Numbered from the stretch's first letter, positions 16,295 to 25,327 are shown. The stretch: 57,770 nucleotides of DNA from Methyloversatilis sp. (GCF_030696805.1 NZ_JAUYRO010000086.1:1-57770); one strand, 5' to 3'. The notes: generated by a model not told the origin, from the letters alone. A program made the numbers and translations.

Positions 16295-16588
16295 TTACTT
16301 GGCGACCAGATCGCCGATGGTGCCGCCCTGCGTCAGGCAATCCTTGGCCGGAATGCCCTTGAAACCGTGGCCCTTGCAGGCGTTCTGACCCTTGCAGCTG
16401 TGCTCTGCAGTGGCGCAGTCGCTGTTGCCCTTGCAGGCGTGCAGGCCGTAGCAATGCACCTTGTCGCTGGCACCGATGGCCATGCCCTTCGAACCTGCCG
16501 GGGCATCCGCGGCAAATACCGAACCGGACAGGGCGAGCGCAGCGGCGGCAGCGGCAATCGAAGCACCGAAATTCATTGTGGACATCAT
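16295..16588 (-). CDS. bufA: BufA2-type bufferin precursor, copper-binding RiPP
   Basis: This 97-residue precursor has a signal peptide (about 1-24, [10 protein letters not shown]) and a mature part with six cysteines in a regular pattern: [34 protein letters not shown]. This pattern matches the BufA2 group of periplasmic bufferin-type metallophores, whose cysteines are converted by BufBC into copper-binding heterocycles. Export is via the Sec pathway by its signal, so modification probably happens before export. AGGAG precedes the first of two adjacent ATGs. The 85 bp after the stop contains a perfect 14-bp palindrome (16257-16270) and, in the same frame, one more Ala-Cys-Lys-Gly, perhaps a relic of a longer peptide. 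Confidence 0.86.
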   Translation of the reverse strand: MMSTMNFGASIAAAAAALALSGSVFAADAPAGSKGMAIGASDKVHCYGLHACKGNSDCATAEHSCKGQNACKGHGFKGIPAKDCLTQGGTIGDLVAK

Positions 16589-16676
16589 GTTCTCCTGGGT
16601 AATGGGGGTGTGCCTGTAGGGCTGAGCAAGAACGGCATCCGCCGGCCGTCGGCCCGCGCAATGCGCTCTCCCGCCA

Positions 16677-16705
16677 CTAGACCCGGACGCCATCGCCATG
16701 CTTAC
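16677..16705 (-). promoter_or_regulatory. Possible ECF-sigma promoter for bufABC
   Basis: The minus strand has GTAAGC, 17 nt, then GTCTAG, about 89 nt before the bufA ATG. An A-tract (GAAAAAAATC) lies just upstream. The GTAA and GTCTA elements resemble promoters of ECF sigma factors, which control several bufferin-type operons. No sigma gene is in the window, so this is by eye only. Confidence 0.35.
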
Positions 16706-16737
16706 TTCACCCGGAGATTTTTTTCGCTGCCCTCGCG

Positions 16738-17988
16738 TCAGGGCTTTTTCAGTACTTCGTCATCGGACGGTGTCGCCCAGGGCAGCTGCTGCTTCTGCGC
16801 CTCGTCATGCCAGCGCTCCTCTTCTTCGTGGATGTAGCGCTGCGTCGTGCGTGCGTCGGTATGACGGGCGTCCTTCTGCACGAAGCGTTCGTTCATGCCG
16901 CTGTCGAGCTTGGCCGTAATGCCGGTGTGGCGTCCCCAGTGGGCCGAGGCGGCGCGCAGCTTTTCGCGCTTGTGTTCCGATGCCTCGGGCAACAGGTCGG
17001 CGGCGGCGTTGAACAGTTTTTTCAGGATCTGGTTGAGCCGGCGCGCGGTGATCGGGCTGCGGTCCTTGATCGACACCAGCAGCGGCGTGAGGTCGGTGCG
17101 TTTCGGCATGGCGCTCAAGCCCAGATGTTTCCGGTAGCGCACCAGCGCATGCACCATGTCATCGGCCACCGGCACCCTGGCCTGCTTGCCGCCCTTGCCC
17201 ACGACATGCCACCACCAGCGGCCGCGCTCTTCGCGAAAGCTGTTCATGCGATGCGATTCCAGTTCGCCGGCACGCGGCGCCAGCATGTAGAGCAGGGCGG
17301 CGACGAAGCGCGCGCGTTCGTACTCGTCGCGTTCGCCGTCTGTTTCGCGCGGCAGGGCTTCAATGGCACGGGTGACGGCGTGCCACATTTCGGCGTCGAG
17401 AAAACGCTCGATCTTCTGCATTTCCTCGGTCTGCGCGATGACCTGGGCCGGCCCGGTCGCCGCCATGTTCAGCTTGCGCCGGCGCTGCCGGATCAGACCG
17501 AGCGGGTTGCCCGAGAGGTAGCCGGCGTCCACCAGGTAGGCCATCAGCGAGTTGATCGCCGCAATCGACGTGAGCACTGCCGAATCCGACAGCGGGCCGA
17601 CGAAGGGCCGCCATGCGGGCTTCACGCGCGGCACTTTGGGTGCGCACCACAGCTTGGCCGGCTGCGGATCGGCCAGAAAGTGCAGATAGCCTTCGAAGTC
17701 CTGCCGGTTCAGGCTGGACAAGGGCTTGCCGCATTCGATCAGCGACCACAGCAGCAGCCGCTCGCACTCGCGCTGGTAGATGCGGTGCGTGCCGGGCGAC
17801 TGTTCGTACTCGGTCAGAAAGCAGCGGATGGCGTCGACGTCGTTCGAGGCACTGATCTGCAGCCGCGCAGCGTCGGCGCGGTTCACGCCGGCGTGACCGT
17901 CGAGCGCGGCCGGCACCGTGATTTCGTCCAGCGGACGGATCGGAACCGGGCTTTCCGGCGTTACGGGCAGGGCGCTTTCGGTATTCAT
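16738..17988 (-). CDS. Lone tyrosine recombinase / integrase
   Basis: This 416-residue protein has an N-terminal SAM-like DNA-binding part (about 60-165) and a C-terminal tyrosine-recombinase domain. The catalytic set is visible: Arg in LAPRAGELESH, Lys in GKGGKQARVP, the box HWGRHTG (His-x-x-Arg), His in DARHTDARTTQ and the nucleophile Tyr in RYIHEEEE. Thus it looks active. The ATG at 17988 starts the family-like part. No excisionase, phage or conjugation genes, tRNA or clear att repeats are nearby, so it seems a stand-alone chromosomal recombinase of unknown target. It sits upstream of bufA in the same direction, 149 bp away. Confidence 0.85.
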   Translation of the reverse strand: MNTESALPVTPESPVPIRPLDEITVPAALDGHAGVNRADAARLQISASNDVDAIRCFLTEYEQSPGTHRIYQRECERLLLWSLIECGKPLSSLNRQDFEGYLHFLADPQPAKLWCAPKVPRVKPAWRPFVGPLSDSAVLTSIAAINSLMAYLVDAGYLSGNPLGLIRQRRRKLNMAATGPAQVIAQTEEMQKIERFLDAEMWHAVTRAIEALPRETDGERDEYERARFVAALLYMLAPRAGELESHRMNSFREERGRWWWHVVGKGGKQARVPVADDMVHALVRYRKHLGLSAMPKRTDLTPLLVSIKDRSPITARRLNQILKKLFNAAADLLPEASEHKREKLRAASAHWGRHTGITAKLDSGMNERFVQKDARHTDARTTQRYIHEEEERWHDEAQKQQLPWATPSDDEVLKKP

Positions 17989-18208
17989 GGCAGCGTTCGG
18001 CGGGCAGTGTTGCAGGGGCAGGGCAGGTGGATGGTAACCGGCTTGTGGAACCATCCGGCGATTGCCCGGGTCAGGTTCGCGTCAGCAAACAACGCGATCA
18101 TCGGGACCGATAAAAACGCAAGCCTGTCGTGCTCCGACCGTCGAGACATGCGGCGCAAACAGGTTATCCTTCGGCCGGTCCGATGCACAGCCCGACCCCG
18201 CTTTACCC

Positions 18209-21025
18209 ATGAATCCACTTGCCACCATAGTGCTGCTGCCTCTTCTGGCAGGCACGTTGCTGTGTTTCGGCCTTGGCCGTGACAACTCGTCCGCCCGCCG
18301 CACGCTGACCGCTCTGGCGGCGGGGAGCGTGACGGTTGCCGCGCTCGCGCTGCTGTTGTCGCTTGCGCCGCAGATACTGGCCGGTCAGACGCTGATCGCC
18401 CACACCGACTGGGTGCCGTCGCTCGGCCTGTCCATCGGCTGGCGGCTCGACGGCCTCGCGCTGTTGTTTGCGCTGCTGATCACCGGCATCGGCCTGCTGA
18501 TCGTCATCTACGCGCATTTCTATCTGGCGGCATCGGACCCGGCCGGCAAGTTCTACACGCTGCTGATGCTGTTCATGGCCGCCATGCTGGGTGTGGTCAT
18601 GTCGGACAACATCATGCTGCTGGTGGTGTTCTGGGAACTGACCAGCGTGTCGTCCTTCCTGCTGGTCGGCTACTGGGGCCACAAGGAAGAGGCGAGGGCC
18701 GGTGCTCGCATGGCGCTGGCGGTCACCGGAGGTGGCGGTCTGGTCATGCTGGCCGGCTTCGTGTTGCTCGGTCAGGTCGCCGGCACCTACGAACTGAGCG
18801 AGCTGCTGACGCGCGGCGACATCATCAAGGCCGACCCGCTGTATCCGCTGTTGCTCGGGCTGATTCTGGTCGGCTGCTTCACCAAGAGCGCGCAGGTGCC
18901 TTTCCACTTCTGGCTGCCGGAAGCGATGGCGGCACCGACGCCGGTGTCGGCCTATCTGCATTCGGCCACCATGGTGAAGGCCGGCGTGTTCCTGCTGGCG
19001 CGGCTCTATCCGGCGCTCGGCGGTACCGACCTTTTCGAGGCAGTGGTGGCCAGTTTCGGTCTGGCCACGGTCGCCTTCGCCGCCTGGGTGGCAATCTTCA
19101 AGCACGACATGAAGGGCCTGCTGGCCTACTCGACGGTCAGCCATCTCGGCTTCATCACCTTCCTGATCGGGCTGGGTTCGCCGCTGTCGGCGGTGGCCGC
19201 GGTGTTCCACATCCTGAATCACGCGACCTTCAAGGCAGCGCTGTTCATGAGCGCCGGCATCATCGACCACGAAACCGGCACGCGCGACCTGCGTCGTCTG
19301 GGCGGGCTTTACCGGCTGATGCCCTGGACGGCCACGTTCGCCATGACGGCCGCCGCGGCGATGGCCGGCATTCCGCTGTTCAACGGTTTCCTGTCGAAGG
19401 AAATGTTCTTCCATGAAGCGGTCGAGTCGACGCTGCCGTGGGGTGTGGCCGTGCCGGTCATCGCCACTTTTGCCGGCATCTTTTCAATGGCGTATTCAGT
19501 GCGCCTGGTGCACGCGACCTTCTTCAACGGCGCGCCGAAGGATCTGCCGCCGGATGCGCATCCGCACGACCCGCCGATCGGCATGCTGGCGCCGGTCGCG
19601 CTGCTGGCCGTGCTGTGCGTCGTCGTCGGCGTGTTCCCGGCCGTGACCTACGGCCCGCTGGTGCAGGTCGCGGCCAGTGCGCTGCTCGGCACCGCTCCGC
19701 CCGAATATCACCTGGCGATCTGGCACGGCTTCAACCTGCCGCTGCTGATGAGCGCCATTGCGGTGGCGGGCGGTCTCGCGCTGTACTTCGCATTGCAGAA
19801 ATCGTTCGGCCTGCCCGCCTACACACCGCAGCGCTGGTCCGGCAAAGCCAGCTTCACCTGCCTGATGGACAGCCTGTTCACGTTCGCCGGCAAGCTCACC
19901 GGCCGCCTCGAAAACGGCTCACTCCAGCGATCGCTGGCACTGATGGTGCTGCTGGTGCTGGTGCTGGCGGCGGCCCCTTTCGGTGCAGCGGACAGCCTGC
20001 CCCAGGCCGGCAGCCGTTCGCTGCTGGACGCACCGCCACTGGCCATCGTCGTGTGGGCGCTGCTGCTTGCTACGGGTGCGGCATTGGTCTGGACGCATCA
20101 CGCACGCTTTCAGGCGGTCGTGCTGACCGGCGTCGTCGGCATGGTGACAGCGCTGACCTTCGTCGCGCTGTCGGCGCCCGATCTTGCGCTGACCCAACTG
20201 TCGGTCGAAGTGGTGTCCACGGTGCTGCTGCTGATGGGGCTTGCGCTGCTGCCGCAGACCACGCCGCGCGAATCGACGTCGCTGCGCTATGGCCGCGACG
20301 CCGCGCTGGCGCTGGCGGCCGGCGGCGGCGTGGCGGCGCTGGCCTGGCTCATGCTGACACGTGACCATTCATCGATTTCCTGGTTCTTCCTCGACAACAC
20401 CCTGCCCGGCGGTGGCGGCACCAACGCGGTGAATGTGATCCTGGTCGATTTCCGCGGCTACGACACCTTCGGCGAAATCACCGTGCTCGGCATCGCTGCG
20501 CTGGGCGCGCTGGCCCTGCTCGACGGACTGCGCGTGAAGCGGCCGACAGTCGATACGGCGGGGCGTGCCTGGACCTTCGAACAGCAGCCGCTGTTGCTGC
20601 GGGTGGCGGCGCGCATCGTGCTGCCGCTGGCGCTGGTCGTATCGGCCTACATTTTCTGGCGCGGGCACAACCTGCCGGGCGGCGGTTTCATCGCCGGGCT
20701 GGTCACCGCCGTGGCACTGGTGCTGCAATTCATGGCGCTCGGTCAGGCGCGTGCCGAATCGGCGCTGCATGGTGCGGCCGGGCGGCGCTTCAGCCGCTGG
20801 ATCGGCAGCGGCCTCGCGATCGCCGGGCTCACTGGTGTCGGCGCCTTTGTCTTCGGCAAACCTTTCCTGACCAGCGCACACGGACACCCGACGGTTGCGG
20901 TGCTGGGCGAACTGCCGTTGGCCAGCGCAGCAGTCTTCGACCTCGGGGTGTACATCACCGTGGTCGGTGCAACGCTGCTGATGCTGTCGGTGCTGGGCGC
21001 CGCCAGCAAGGAGAATCACGGATGA
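18209..21025 (+). CDS. mrpA: Mrp Na+(K+)/H+ antiporter subunit A, fused to subunit B
   Basis: This 938-residue membrane protein is the largest Mrp subunit and is related to complex I NuoL. The N-terminal part (about 1-500) has the proton-translocating helices with VFWELTSVSSFLLVGYW, SAQVPFHFWLPEAMAAPTPV and the lateral-helix-type segment. A DUF4040 part follows (about 620-690). From about residue 775 to the end it carries a complete MrpB-like domain (SAYIFWRGHNLPGGGFIAGL). There is no separate mrpB, so this is the fused, six-gene type seen in Sinorhizobium Pha. The ATG at 18209 lacks a good ribosome site. The end overlaps mrpC by ATGA. Confidence 0.93.
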   Translation: MNPLATIVLLPLLAGTLLCFGLGRDNSSARRTLTALAAGSVTVAALALLLSLAPQILAGQTLIAHTDWVPSLGLSIGWRLDGLALLFALLITGIGLLIVIYAHFYLAASDPAGKFYTLLMLFMAAMLGVVMSDNIMLLVVFWELTSVSSFLLVGYWGHKEEARAGARMALAVTGGGGLVMLAGFVLLGQVAGTYELSELLTRGDIIKADPLYPLLLGLILVGCFTKSAQVPFHFWLPEAMAAPTPVSAYLHSATMVKAGVFLLARLYPALGGTDLFEAVVASFGLATVAFAAWVAIFKHDMKGLLAYSTVSHLGFITFLIGLGSPLSAVAAVFHILNHATFKAALFMSAGIIDHETGTRDLRRLGGLYRLMPWTATFAMTAAAAMAGIPLFNGFLSKEMFFHEAVESTLPWGVAVPVIATFAGIFSMAYSVRLVHATFFNGAPKDLPPDAHPHDPPIGMLAPVALLAVLCVVVGVFPAVTYGPLVQVAASALLGTAPPEYHLAIWHGFNLPLLMSAIAVAGGLALYFALQKSFGLPAYTPQRWSGKASFTCLMDSLFTFAGKLTGRLENGSLQRSLALMVLLVLVLAAAPFGAADSLPQAGSRSLLDAPPLAIVVWALLLATGAALVWTHHARFQAVVLTGVVGMVTALTFVALSAPDLALTQLSVEVVSTVLLLMGLALLPQTTPRESTSLRYGRDAALALAAGGGVAALAWLMLTRDHSSISWFFLDNTLPGGGGTNAVNVILVDFRGYDTFGEITVLGIAALGALALLDGLRVKRPTVDTAGRAWTFEQQPLLLRVAARIVLPLALVVSAYIFWRGHNLPGGGFIAGLVTAVALVLQFMALGQARAESALHGAAGRRFSRWIGSGLAIAGLTGVGAFVFGKPFLTSAHGHPTVAVLGELPLASAAVFDLGVYITVVGATLLMLSVLGAASKENHG

Positions 21026-21363
21026 ATGTGAGCATGGAGTTTCTGGTCGCCAGCGGCATCGGGTGGGTCACCGCCTGCGGGGTGTTCCTGATGCTGCGCG
21101 GCCGCAGCTTTCCGGTCGTGCTCGGCCTGACGCTGATCGGCTACGCGGTGAATGTGTTCATCTTCGCGATGGGCCGGCTGTGGACCGGCGCGCAACCCAT
21201 CATCGGCAACGGCGAGGTGGTGGCCGATCCGCTGCCGCAGGCACTGGTGCTGACCGCCATCGTCATCGGTTTCGCCACCACCGGCTTCGTCATCGAACTG
21301 GCGCTGCGCAGCCATCACGAGTCGGGGACCGACCAGGTCGACGGCAAGGAGCCTGGCGCATGA
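21022..21363 (+). CDS. mrpC: Mrp antiporter subunit C
   Basis: This 113-residue subunit is homologous to NuoK, with three hydrophobic helices. The family segment DPLPQALVLTAIVIGFATTG is intact. Its start overlaps the mrpA stop and its stop overlaps the mrpD start (both ATGA), showing tight translational coupling. Slightly acidic and hydrophilic C-terminal tail. Confidence 0.94.
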   Translation: MNVSMEFLVASGIGWVTACGVFLMLRGRSFPVVLGLTLIGYAVNVFIFAMGRLWTGAQPIIGNGEVVADPLPQALVLTAIVIGFATTGFVIELALRSHHESGTDQVDGKEPGA

Positions 21364-22976
21364 GCATGCTCAGCCTGCTTTCGCCGCATCTGCCGGTACT
21401 CACCGTGCTGCTGCCTGCCTTCACCGCAATGCTGCTGGTGCTGATCGGCGACAGCCGCGAACGCCTGGTACTGACGCGGCGCATTGCGCTGGCGTCGGTC
21501 ACGCTCGGCCTCCTGCTGGCGCTCAAGCTTGCGCTCGACGCGAATGGCGGCGAGTTGCGCGTGTATCGCGTCGGCGACTGGCCGGCACCGTTCGGCATCG
21601 TGCTGGTGGTCGACCGGCTGTCGGCACTGATGCTGGTGCTCACGCAGGCGGTCGCGCTGCCGGTGCTGCTGTATGCGAGCGGCGGTTGGGACAGTCACGG
21701 CCGCCACTTCCATGCGCTGATCCAGTTCCAGCTGATGGGTCTGTGCGGCGCCTTCGTCACCGGTGACCTGTTCAACCTGTTCGTGTTTTTCGAAGTGCTG
21801 CTGATCGCGTCCTACGTGCTGCTGGTGCATGGTCAGGGCAAGGAGCGCTTCCGCGTCGGCGTGCAGTACGTGGCGATCAATCTTGCCGCGTCGGCGCTGT
21901 TCCTGATCGGCGTGGCACTGATCTATGCGGTGACCGGCACGCTGAACATGGCCGATCTGGCGCAGCGCGTGCCGCTGGTTACCGGCGACGAGGCGCTGGT
22001 GCTGAAGGCGGCGGCGCTCATCCTGCTGGTGGTGTTCGGTGTCAAGGCAGCCATGTTGCCGCTCTACCTGTGGCTGCCGGCGACCTATGCCGCGGCCAGC
22101 GCGCCGGTGGCGGCACTGTTTGCCCTGATGACCAAGGTCGGCGTGTACAGCATCGTGCGCGTGCACGGCGTGATTTTCGGTGCAGACGGCGGCGCCTCGG
22201 CACTGGTGGCCGAGCCCTGGCTGCTGCCGCTGGCGCTGGGCACCAGCGCGCTTGCGGTGTTCGGCGCGCTGGCGGCGCAGACCTTGCCGCGGCTGGTCGC
22301 CTACCTCACGATCGCGTCGGTCGGTACGATACTCGCGTCGCTCGGCCTGTTCAGCACCGCAGCCTGGTCCGCCGCGCTGTATTACATGGCGCACAGCACG
22401 CTGGTCATCGCCGCGCTGTTCCTGCTGGTCGAACTGGTGGCTTCGCAACGGGGCGACGCCGACAGCCGGCTCGAAGCCGGCGCGCCCGTGGCGCAGCCGG
22501 TCCTGCTCGGGCTGATGCTCCTGCTCGCTGCGGCTTCGGCCGCGGGGCTGCCGCCGCTGCCCGGCTTCATCGGCAAGCTGATGGTGCTGCAGGCGTCCAG
22601 CGGTCACGATGCGCAGGTGTGGATCTGGATCGTCGTGCTGTCGGTGGGTTTCCTGACACTGGTCGGGCTGGCGCGCGCCGGCAGTCTGCTGTTCTGGAGC
22701 ACACGACCCGAACTGGCCGGCACGGGCACGGCCGCCGGCGCCAGCAGCAAGCTGGTGCTCGCCACGATCGCTCTGCTGGTCGGCGGCGTTGCGATGACAG
22801 TGCTGGCCGATCCGCTCAAGCGCTACACCGATGCCGCGGCCGCACAGCTGACCGACCATCGCGCCTACTCGCTCGGTGTGCTGGGCGGCGAGGGCGTCGA
22901 CACCACGCGGCCCTATGTTTTCCCGCGACCGGCGGCAGGCGCGCCAGCCGGGCAGGGTACGGAAGGAGGGCCGTGA
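21360..22976 (+). CDS. mrpD: Mrp antiporter subunit D
   Basis: This 538-residue NuoN/M-like antiporter subunit has about 14 helices. Conserved functional segments include FNLFVFFEVLLIASYVLLV (with the key membrane glutamate), GVKAAMLPLYLWLPATYAAA (with the key lysine) and the following proline-rich helix. It works with MrpA as an ion-translocating module in the inner membrane. The ATG at 21360 overlaps the mrpC stop. The stop shares one base with the mrpE start. Confidence 0.94.
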   Translation: MSMLSLLSPHLPVLTVLLPAFTAMLLVLIGDSRERLVLTRRIALASVTLGLLLALKLALDANGGELRVYRVGDWPAPFGIVLVVDRLSALMLVLTQAVALPVLLYASGGWDSHGRHFHALIQFQLMGLCGAFVTGDLFNLFVFFEVLLIASYVLLVHGQGKERFRVGVQYVAINLAASALFLIGVALIYAVTGTLNMADLAQRVPLVTGDEALVLKAAALILLVVFGVKAAMLPLYLWLPATYAAASAPVAALFALMTKVGVYSIVRVHGVIFGADGGASALVAEPWLLPLALGTSALAVFGALAAQTLPRLVAYLTIASVGTILASLGLFSTAAWSAALYYMAHSTLVIAALFLLVELVASQRGDADSRLEAGAPVAQPVLLGLMLLLAAASAAGLPPLPGFIGKLMVLQASSGHDAQVWIWIVVLSVGFLTLVGLARAGSLLFWSTRPELAGTGTAAGASSKLVLATIALLVGGVAMTVLADPLKRYTDAAAAQLTDHRAYSLGVLGGEGVDTTRPYVFPRPAAGAPAGQGTEGGP

Positions 22977-23482
22977 TGGCGACCGAAACATCCCACCCCA
23001 AGCGCTGGCTGGCGCACCCTTTCATGTCGGCCATCATCGCTGCCAGCTGGCTGCTGCTGCAACAGTCGTTCGCCGTGCCGCAGCTGATCACCGCCACGGT
23101 GCTCGCGCTGCTGCTGCCACGCGTACTGGCGGGTTTTCTCGGACCGCAGGTGAAGGTTTCGTCCTGGGCAACCGTTGTGCGCTTCACCGGCATCGTGCTG
23201 TGGGACATCGTGGTGTCCAACATCACGGTCGCGAAGATCGTGCTCAATCCGATGCGCGAACCGCGCCCCGCGTGGGTGCCGGTTCCGCTGGACATCCGGC
23301 ACCCGAACGGCATCGCCTTGCTGGCGACCATCATCACGACCACGCCGGGCACGGTGTCGTGCGTGATCGACGAGGCGCGCCATGAAATCCTGGTGCATGC
23401 GCTCGACTGCAGTGACCCGGCCGCGATGGCGCAGGACATCAAGAACCGTTACGAACGACCGCTGCGGGAGATTTTCGAATGA
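22976..23482 (+). CDS. mrpE: Mrp antiporter subunit E
   Basis: This 168-residue subunit has two or three N-terminal helices and a cytoplasmic domain with the family motif ITTTPGTVSCVIDEARHEILVHALD (split here as ITTTPGTVSC and HEILVHALDC). GGAAGGAGGG gives a strong ribosome site even though the gene touches the previous stop, suggesting extra translation initiation. Its end overlaps mrpF by ATGA. Confidence 0.93.
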   Translation: MATETSHPKRWLAHPFMSAIIAASWLLLQQSFAVPQLITATVLALLLPRVLAGFLGPQVKVSSWATVVRFTGIVLWDIVVSNITVAKIVLNPMREPRPAWVPVPLDIRHPNGIALLATIITTTPGTVSCVIDEARHEILVHALDCSDPAAMAQDIKNRYERPLREIFE

Positions 23483-23748
23483 TGCCGCTGGCCCTCGACA
23501 TTGCCGTCGCCGCTGTTGCACTGGCCATGCTGCTGTGCGCATTCCGCCTGTTCCGCGGCCCTGAAGTGACTGACCGCCTGCTGGCGCTCGATACGCTCTA
23601 CATCAATGTGGTGGCATTGGTCGTGCTGCTGGGCATCCGCCAGCAGACCGAACTGCTGTTCGAGGCGGCGTTGATCGTCGCCATGCTGGGTTTCGTGTCG
23701 ACGGTGGCGCTGGCGCGTTATCTGACGCGCGGCGACGTGATCGAGTAA
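23479..23748 (+). CDS. mrpF: Mrp antiporter subunit F
   Basis: This 89-residue subunit has three hydrophobic helices. The family motif FRGPEVTDRLLALDTL is clear. The start overlaps mrpE by four bases. It ends 11 bp before mrpG. Confidence 0.93.
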   Translation: MMPLALDIAVAAVALAMLLCAFRLFRGPEVTDRLLALDTLYINVVALVVLLGIRQQTELLFEAALIVAMLGFVSTVALARYLTRGDVIE

Positions 23749-23759
23749 GGCATCTATAT

Positions 23760-24122
23760 ATGGACACACTGCATCCACTGGTCGACGCCCTGATATCGCT
23801 GATGCTCATCATCGGCGCGCTGTTCACGCTGGTCGGCGGCATCGGTCTGGCGCGCTTCGGCGATTTCTTCATGCGCCTGCACGCACCGACCAAAGCCACG
23901 ACGCTGGGCGTTGGTGGCGTGTTGATCGCCGCGATGGTCTACAGCTGGGCCAGCGGCCGCTTCGGGGTGCCCGAACTGCTCATCACATTGTTCCTGTTCA
24001 TTACCGCGCCCGTATCAGCCAATTTGATGGCGAAGGCTGCGCTGCATCTGAAGGTGCAATCAAAGGCAGGTCGTCCGGCGGGTATGAACGACGGAGCGGC
24101 AGCCCCGGGCAAGCAAGGCTGA
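23760..24122 (+). CDS. mrpG: Mrp antiporter subunit G
   Basis: This 120-residue last subunit of the operon has three helices and the typical segments GGIGLARFGDFFMRLHAPTKA and LFITAPVSANLMAKAAL (each split at less than 20 here). The long hydrophilic C-terminal tail is more variable in the family. An AT-rich inverted repeat 47 bp downstream may end the operon. Confidence 0.93.
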   Translation: MDTLHPLVDALISLMLIIGALFTLVGGIGLARFGDFFMRLHAPTKATTLGVGGVLIAAMVYSWASGRFGVPELLITLFLFITAPVSANLMAKAALHLKVQSKAGRPAGMNDGAAAPGKQG

Positions 24123-24168
24123 GCGGGCGAATGGGTCTTTACCAACCTTCGCTGCCCGGAGGCTTATG

Positions 24169-24192
24169 TTCTGAAAATTACTGTTTTCAGAA
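24169..24192. repeat. AT-rich inverted repeat downstream of mrpG
   Basis: TTCTGAAAA and TTTTCAGAA (9-bp perfect arms, 6-bp spacer) stand out in GC-rich surroundings. The sequence after it has no T-run in the plus direction, so it is not a standard terminator for mrp. It may be a weak terminator, a protein site or a relic of an inserted element. The rest of 24123-24346 holds nothing I recognise. Confidence 0.5.
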
Positions 24193-24346
24193 GTGATAAA
24201 GATGTTGGCGCGTCAGTGAATTCGGGCTGTCCAGTTCGGTTCTTTCACTGGCTGGCCGGTAGCTCCATGTTCCGCGCGGCAGGTGCGACCGGTCGATCGG
24301 CTCCGGACTGAATGGATTCGGATCGGAAGTGATCAGACTGCAATCG

Positions 24347-25327
24347 TCATCCTGCAGTAATCGCACGCCGGATTGCCGCCTGCGGCGCAGCGTCATCCAG
24401 CCTGACCTCGCCACCGAGCGGAATCACGCCGAGCGTCGCCCAGAGCGCGGTCAGATCGACCGGTGCCGGCGTGTCCTTCATCTGCGCATACAGAGTGGCC
24501 AATACGGATGTTCCGGTGGCGGCATCGGCGACCGACAGCAACTGTTCGACCGGCCAGCGATGCTCGATCGAACCCCCTTCAGCAAGCACGCCGCGCAGTG
24601 CATGCTGCAGCCCGTGATGGTTGCCCGTGGCCTCGCGGATGGCGATATCGGCCAGCAGACAGAACAGCGCACCGCCCCAGTAGGTTCGGCCCCACGTGTG
24701 TGTATGGTTCAGCCCCTCGTCACCCGGCTGTGGCAGCCCATGCGGCATGCCTCGCACAAAGCCGCTCCATAGGCTCGCCGGCGTCGACTGACCGATGCGC
24801 ACGCGCGCAACCGATTCGACATAGGTGGCGGTGCCCTCTTCCAGCCACACCTGATCGTCAGCCAGCGACGGCAGTGCCAGATGCGCCATTTCGTGCATCA
24901 ATACCCAGCTGTCGAGCATCGCCGCCGGGGTGACCGAGCGGCCGATCGGCATGCGGATGGCTGGGCCGCGATAGCTCCAGGTGGTGCCATTGATCCGGGA
25001 GCCGTCGGCAGAAATGAACAGCAGCCGGGTCTGCGGCACCGGAAAGCATCCGTAGAAATCGGCGATCGCGCGGGCGCTATGCGTCACCCAGCGCTCGATC
25101 ACCGCACGCTGAGCTGCTGGCAGATCGGCCGCGGCGGCCAGCCGTATGACACCACCCCTGACGTGCAGCTCGCGCACCGGCATCGTGTCGAAAGCGTCAT
25201 AGGGCATGCCGAAGCCGGACAGGCCCTCCGACCGCCAATCAGTGTGCGCAGGCGTGGCCGCGTGCAGCAATGCCGGAAGTCCGGCCACTGCGAGTGCTTC
25301 GAGACAAGTCCTGCGAGCGCGTTTCAT
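24347..25327 (-). CDS. Secreted zinc-peptidase-like protein (HExxH...E)
   Basis: This 326-residue protein starts at ATG 25327 behind GGGAGGGAGGGACC. It has a signal peptide of about 23 residues (ending ALLHAA), so it is exported. The motif HEMAHLALPSLADDQVWLEE contains HExxH and the third ligand Glu 18 residues later, the gluzincin arrangement also seen in peptidase_MA-like and M61-type proteins. It has no PDZ domain and I do not recognise a named family, so a protease role is inferred. It stands alone, divergent from the GGDEF/EAL gene, with its 3' end facing the mrp operon. Confidence 0.75.
   Translation of the reverse strand: MKRARRTCLEALAVAGLPALLHAATPAHTDWRSEGLSGFGMPYDAFDTMPVRELHVRGGVIRLAAAADLPAAQRAVIERWVTHSARAIADFYGCFPVPQTRLLFISADGSRINGTTWSYRGPAIRMPIGRSVTPAAMLDSWVLMHEMAHLALPSLADDQVWLEEGTATYVESVARVRIGQSTPASLWSGFVRGMPHGLPQPGDEGLNHTHTWGRTYWGGALFCLLADIAIREATGNHHGLQHALRGVLAEGGSIEHRWPVEQLLSVADAATGTSVLATLYAQMKDTPAPVDLTALWATLGVIPLGGEVRLDDAAPQAAIRRAITAG

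Noticed and set aside
18203-19414. Minus-strand frame of about 400 codons opposite mrpA
   Set aside because: His/Gln/Arg-rich translation with no domains, fully inside the well-supported mrpA gene.
16738-24122. Integrase as the edge of an integrative element covering mrp
   Set aside because: mrp genes are typical core genes with host composition, and no att repeats, tRNA or mobility genes are seen.
24187-24414. 75-codon minus-strand frame after the zinc-peptidase gene
   Set aside because: No ribosome site, overlaps the peptidase 3' end in another frame and matches nothing I know; it could be a frameshift tail but there is no evidence.
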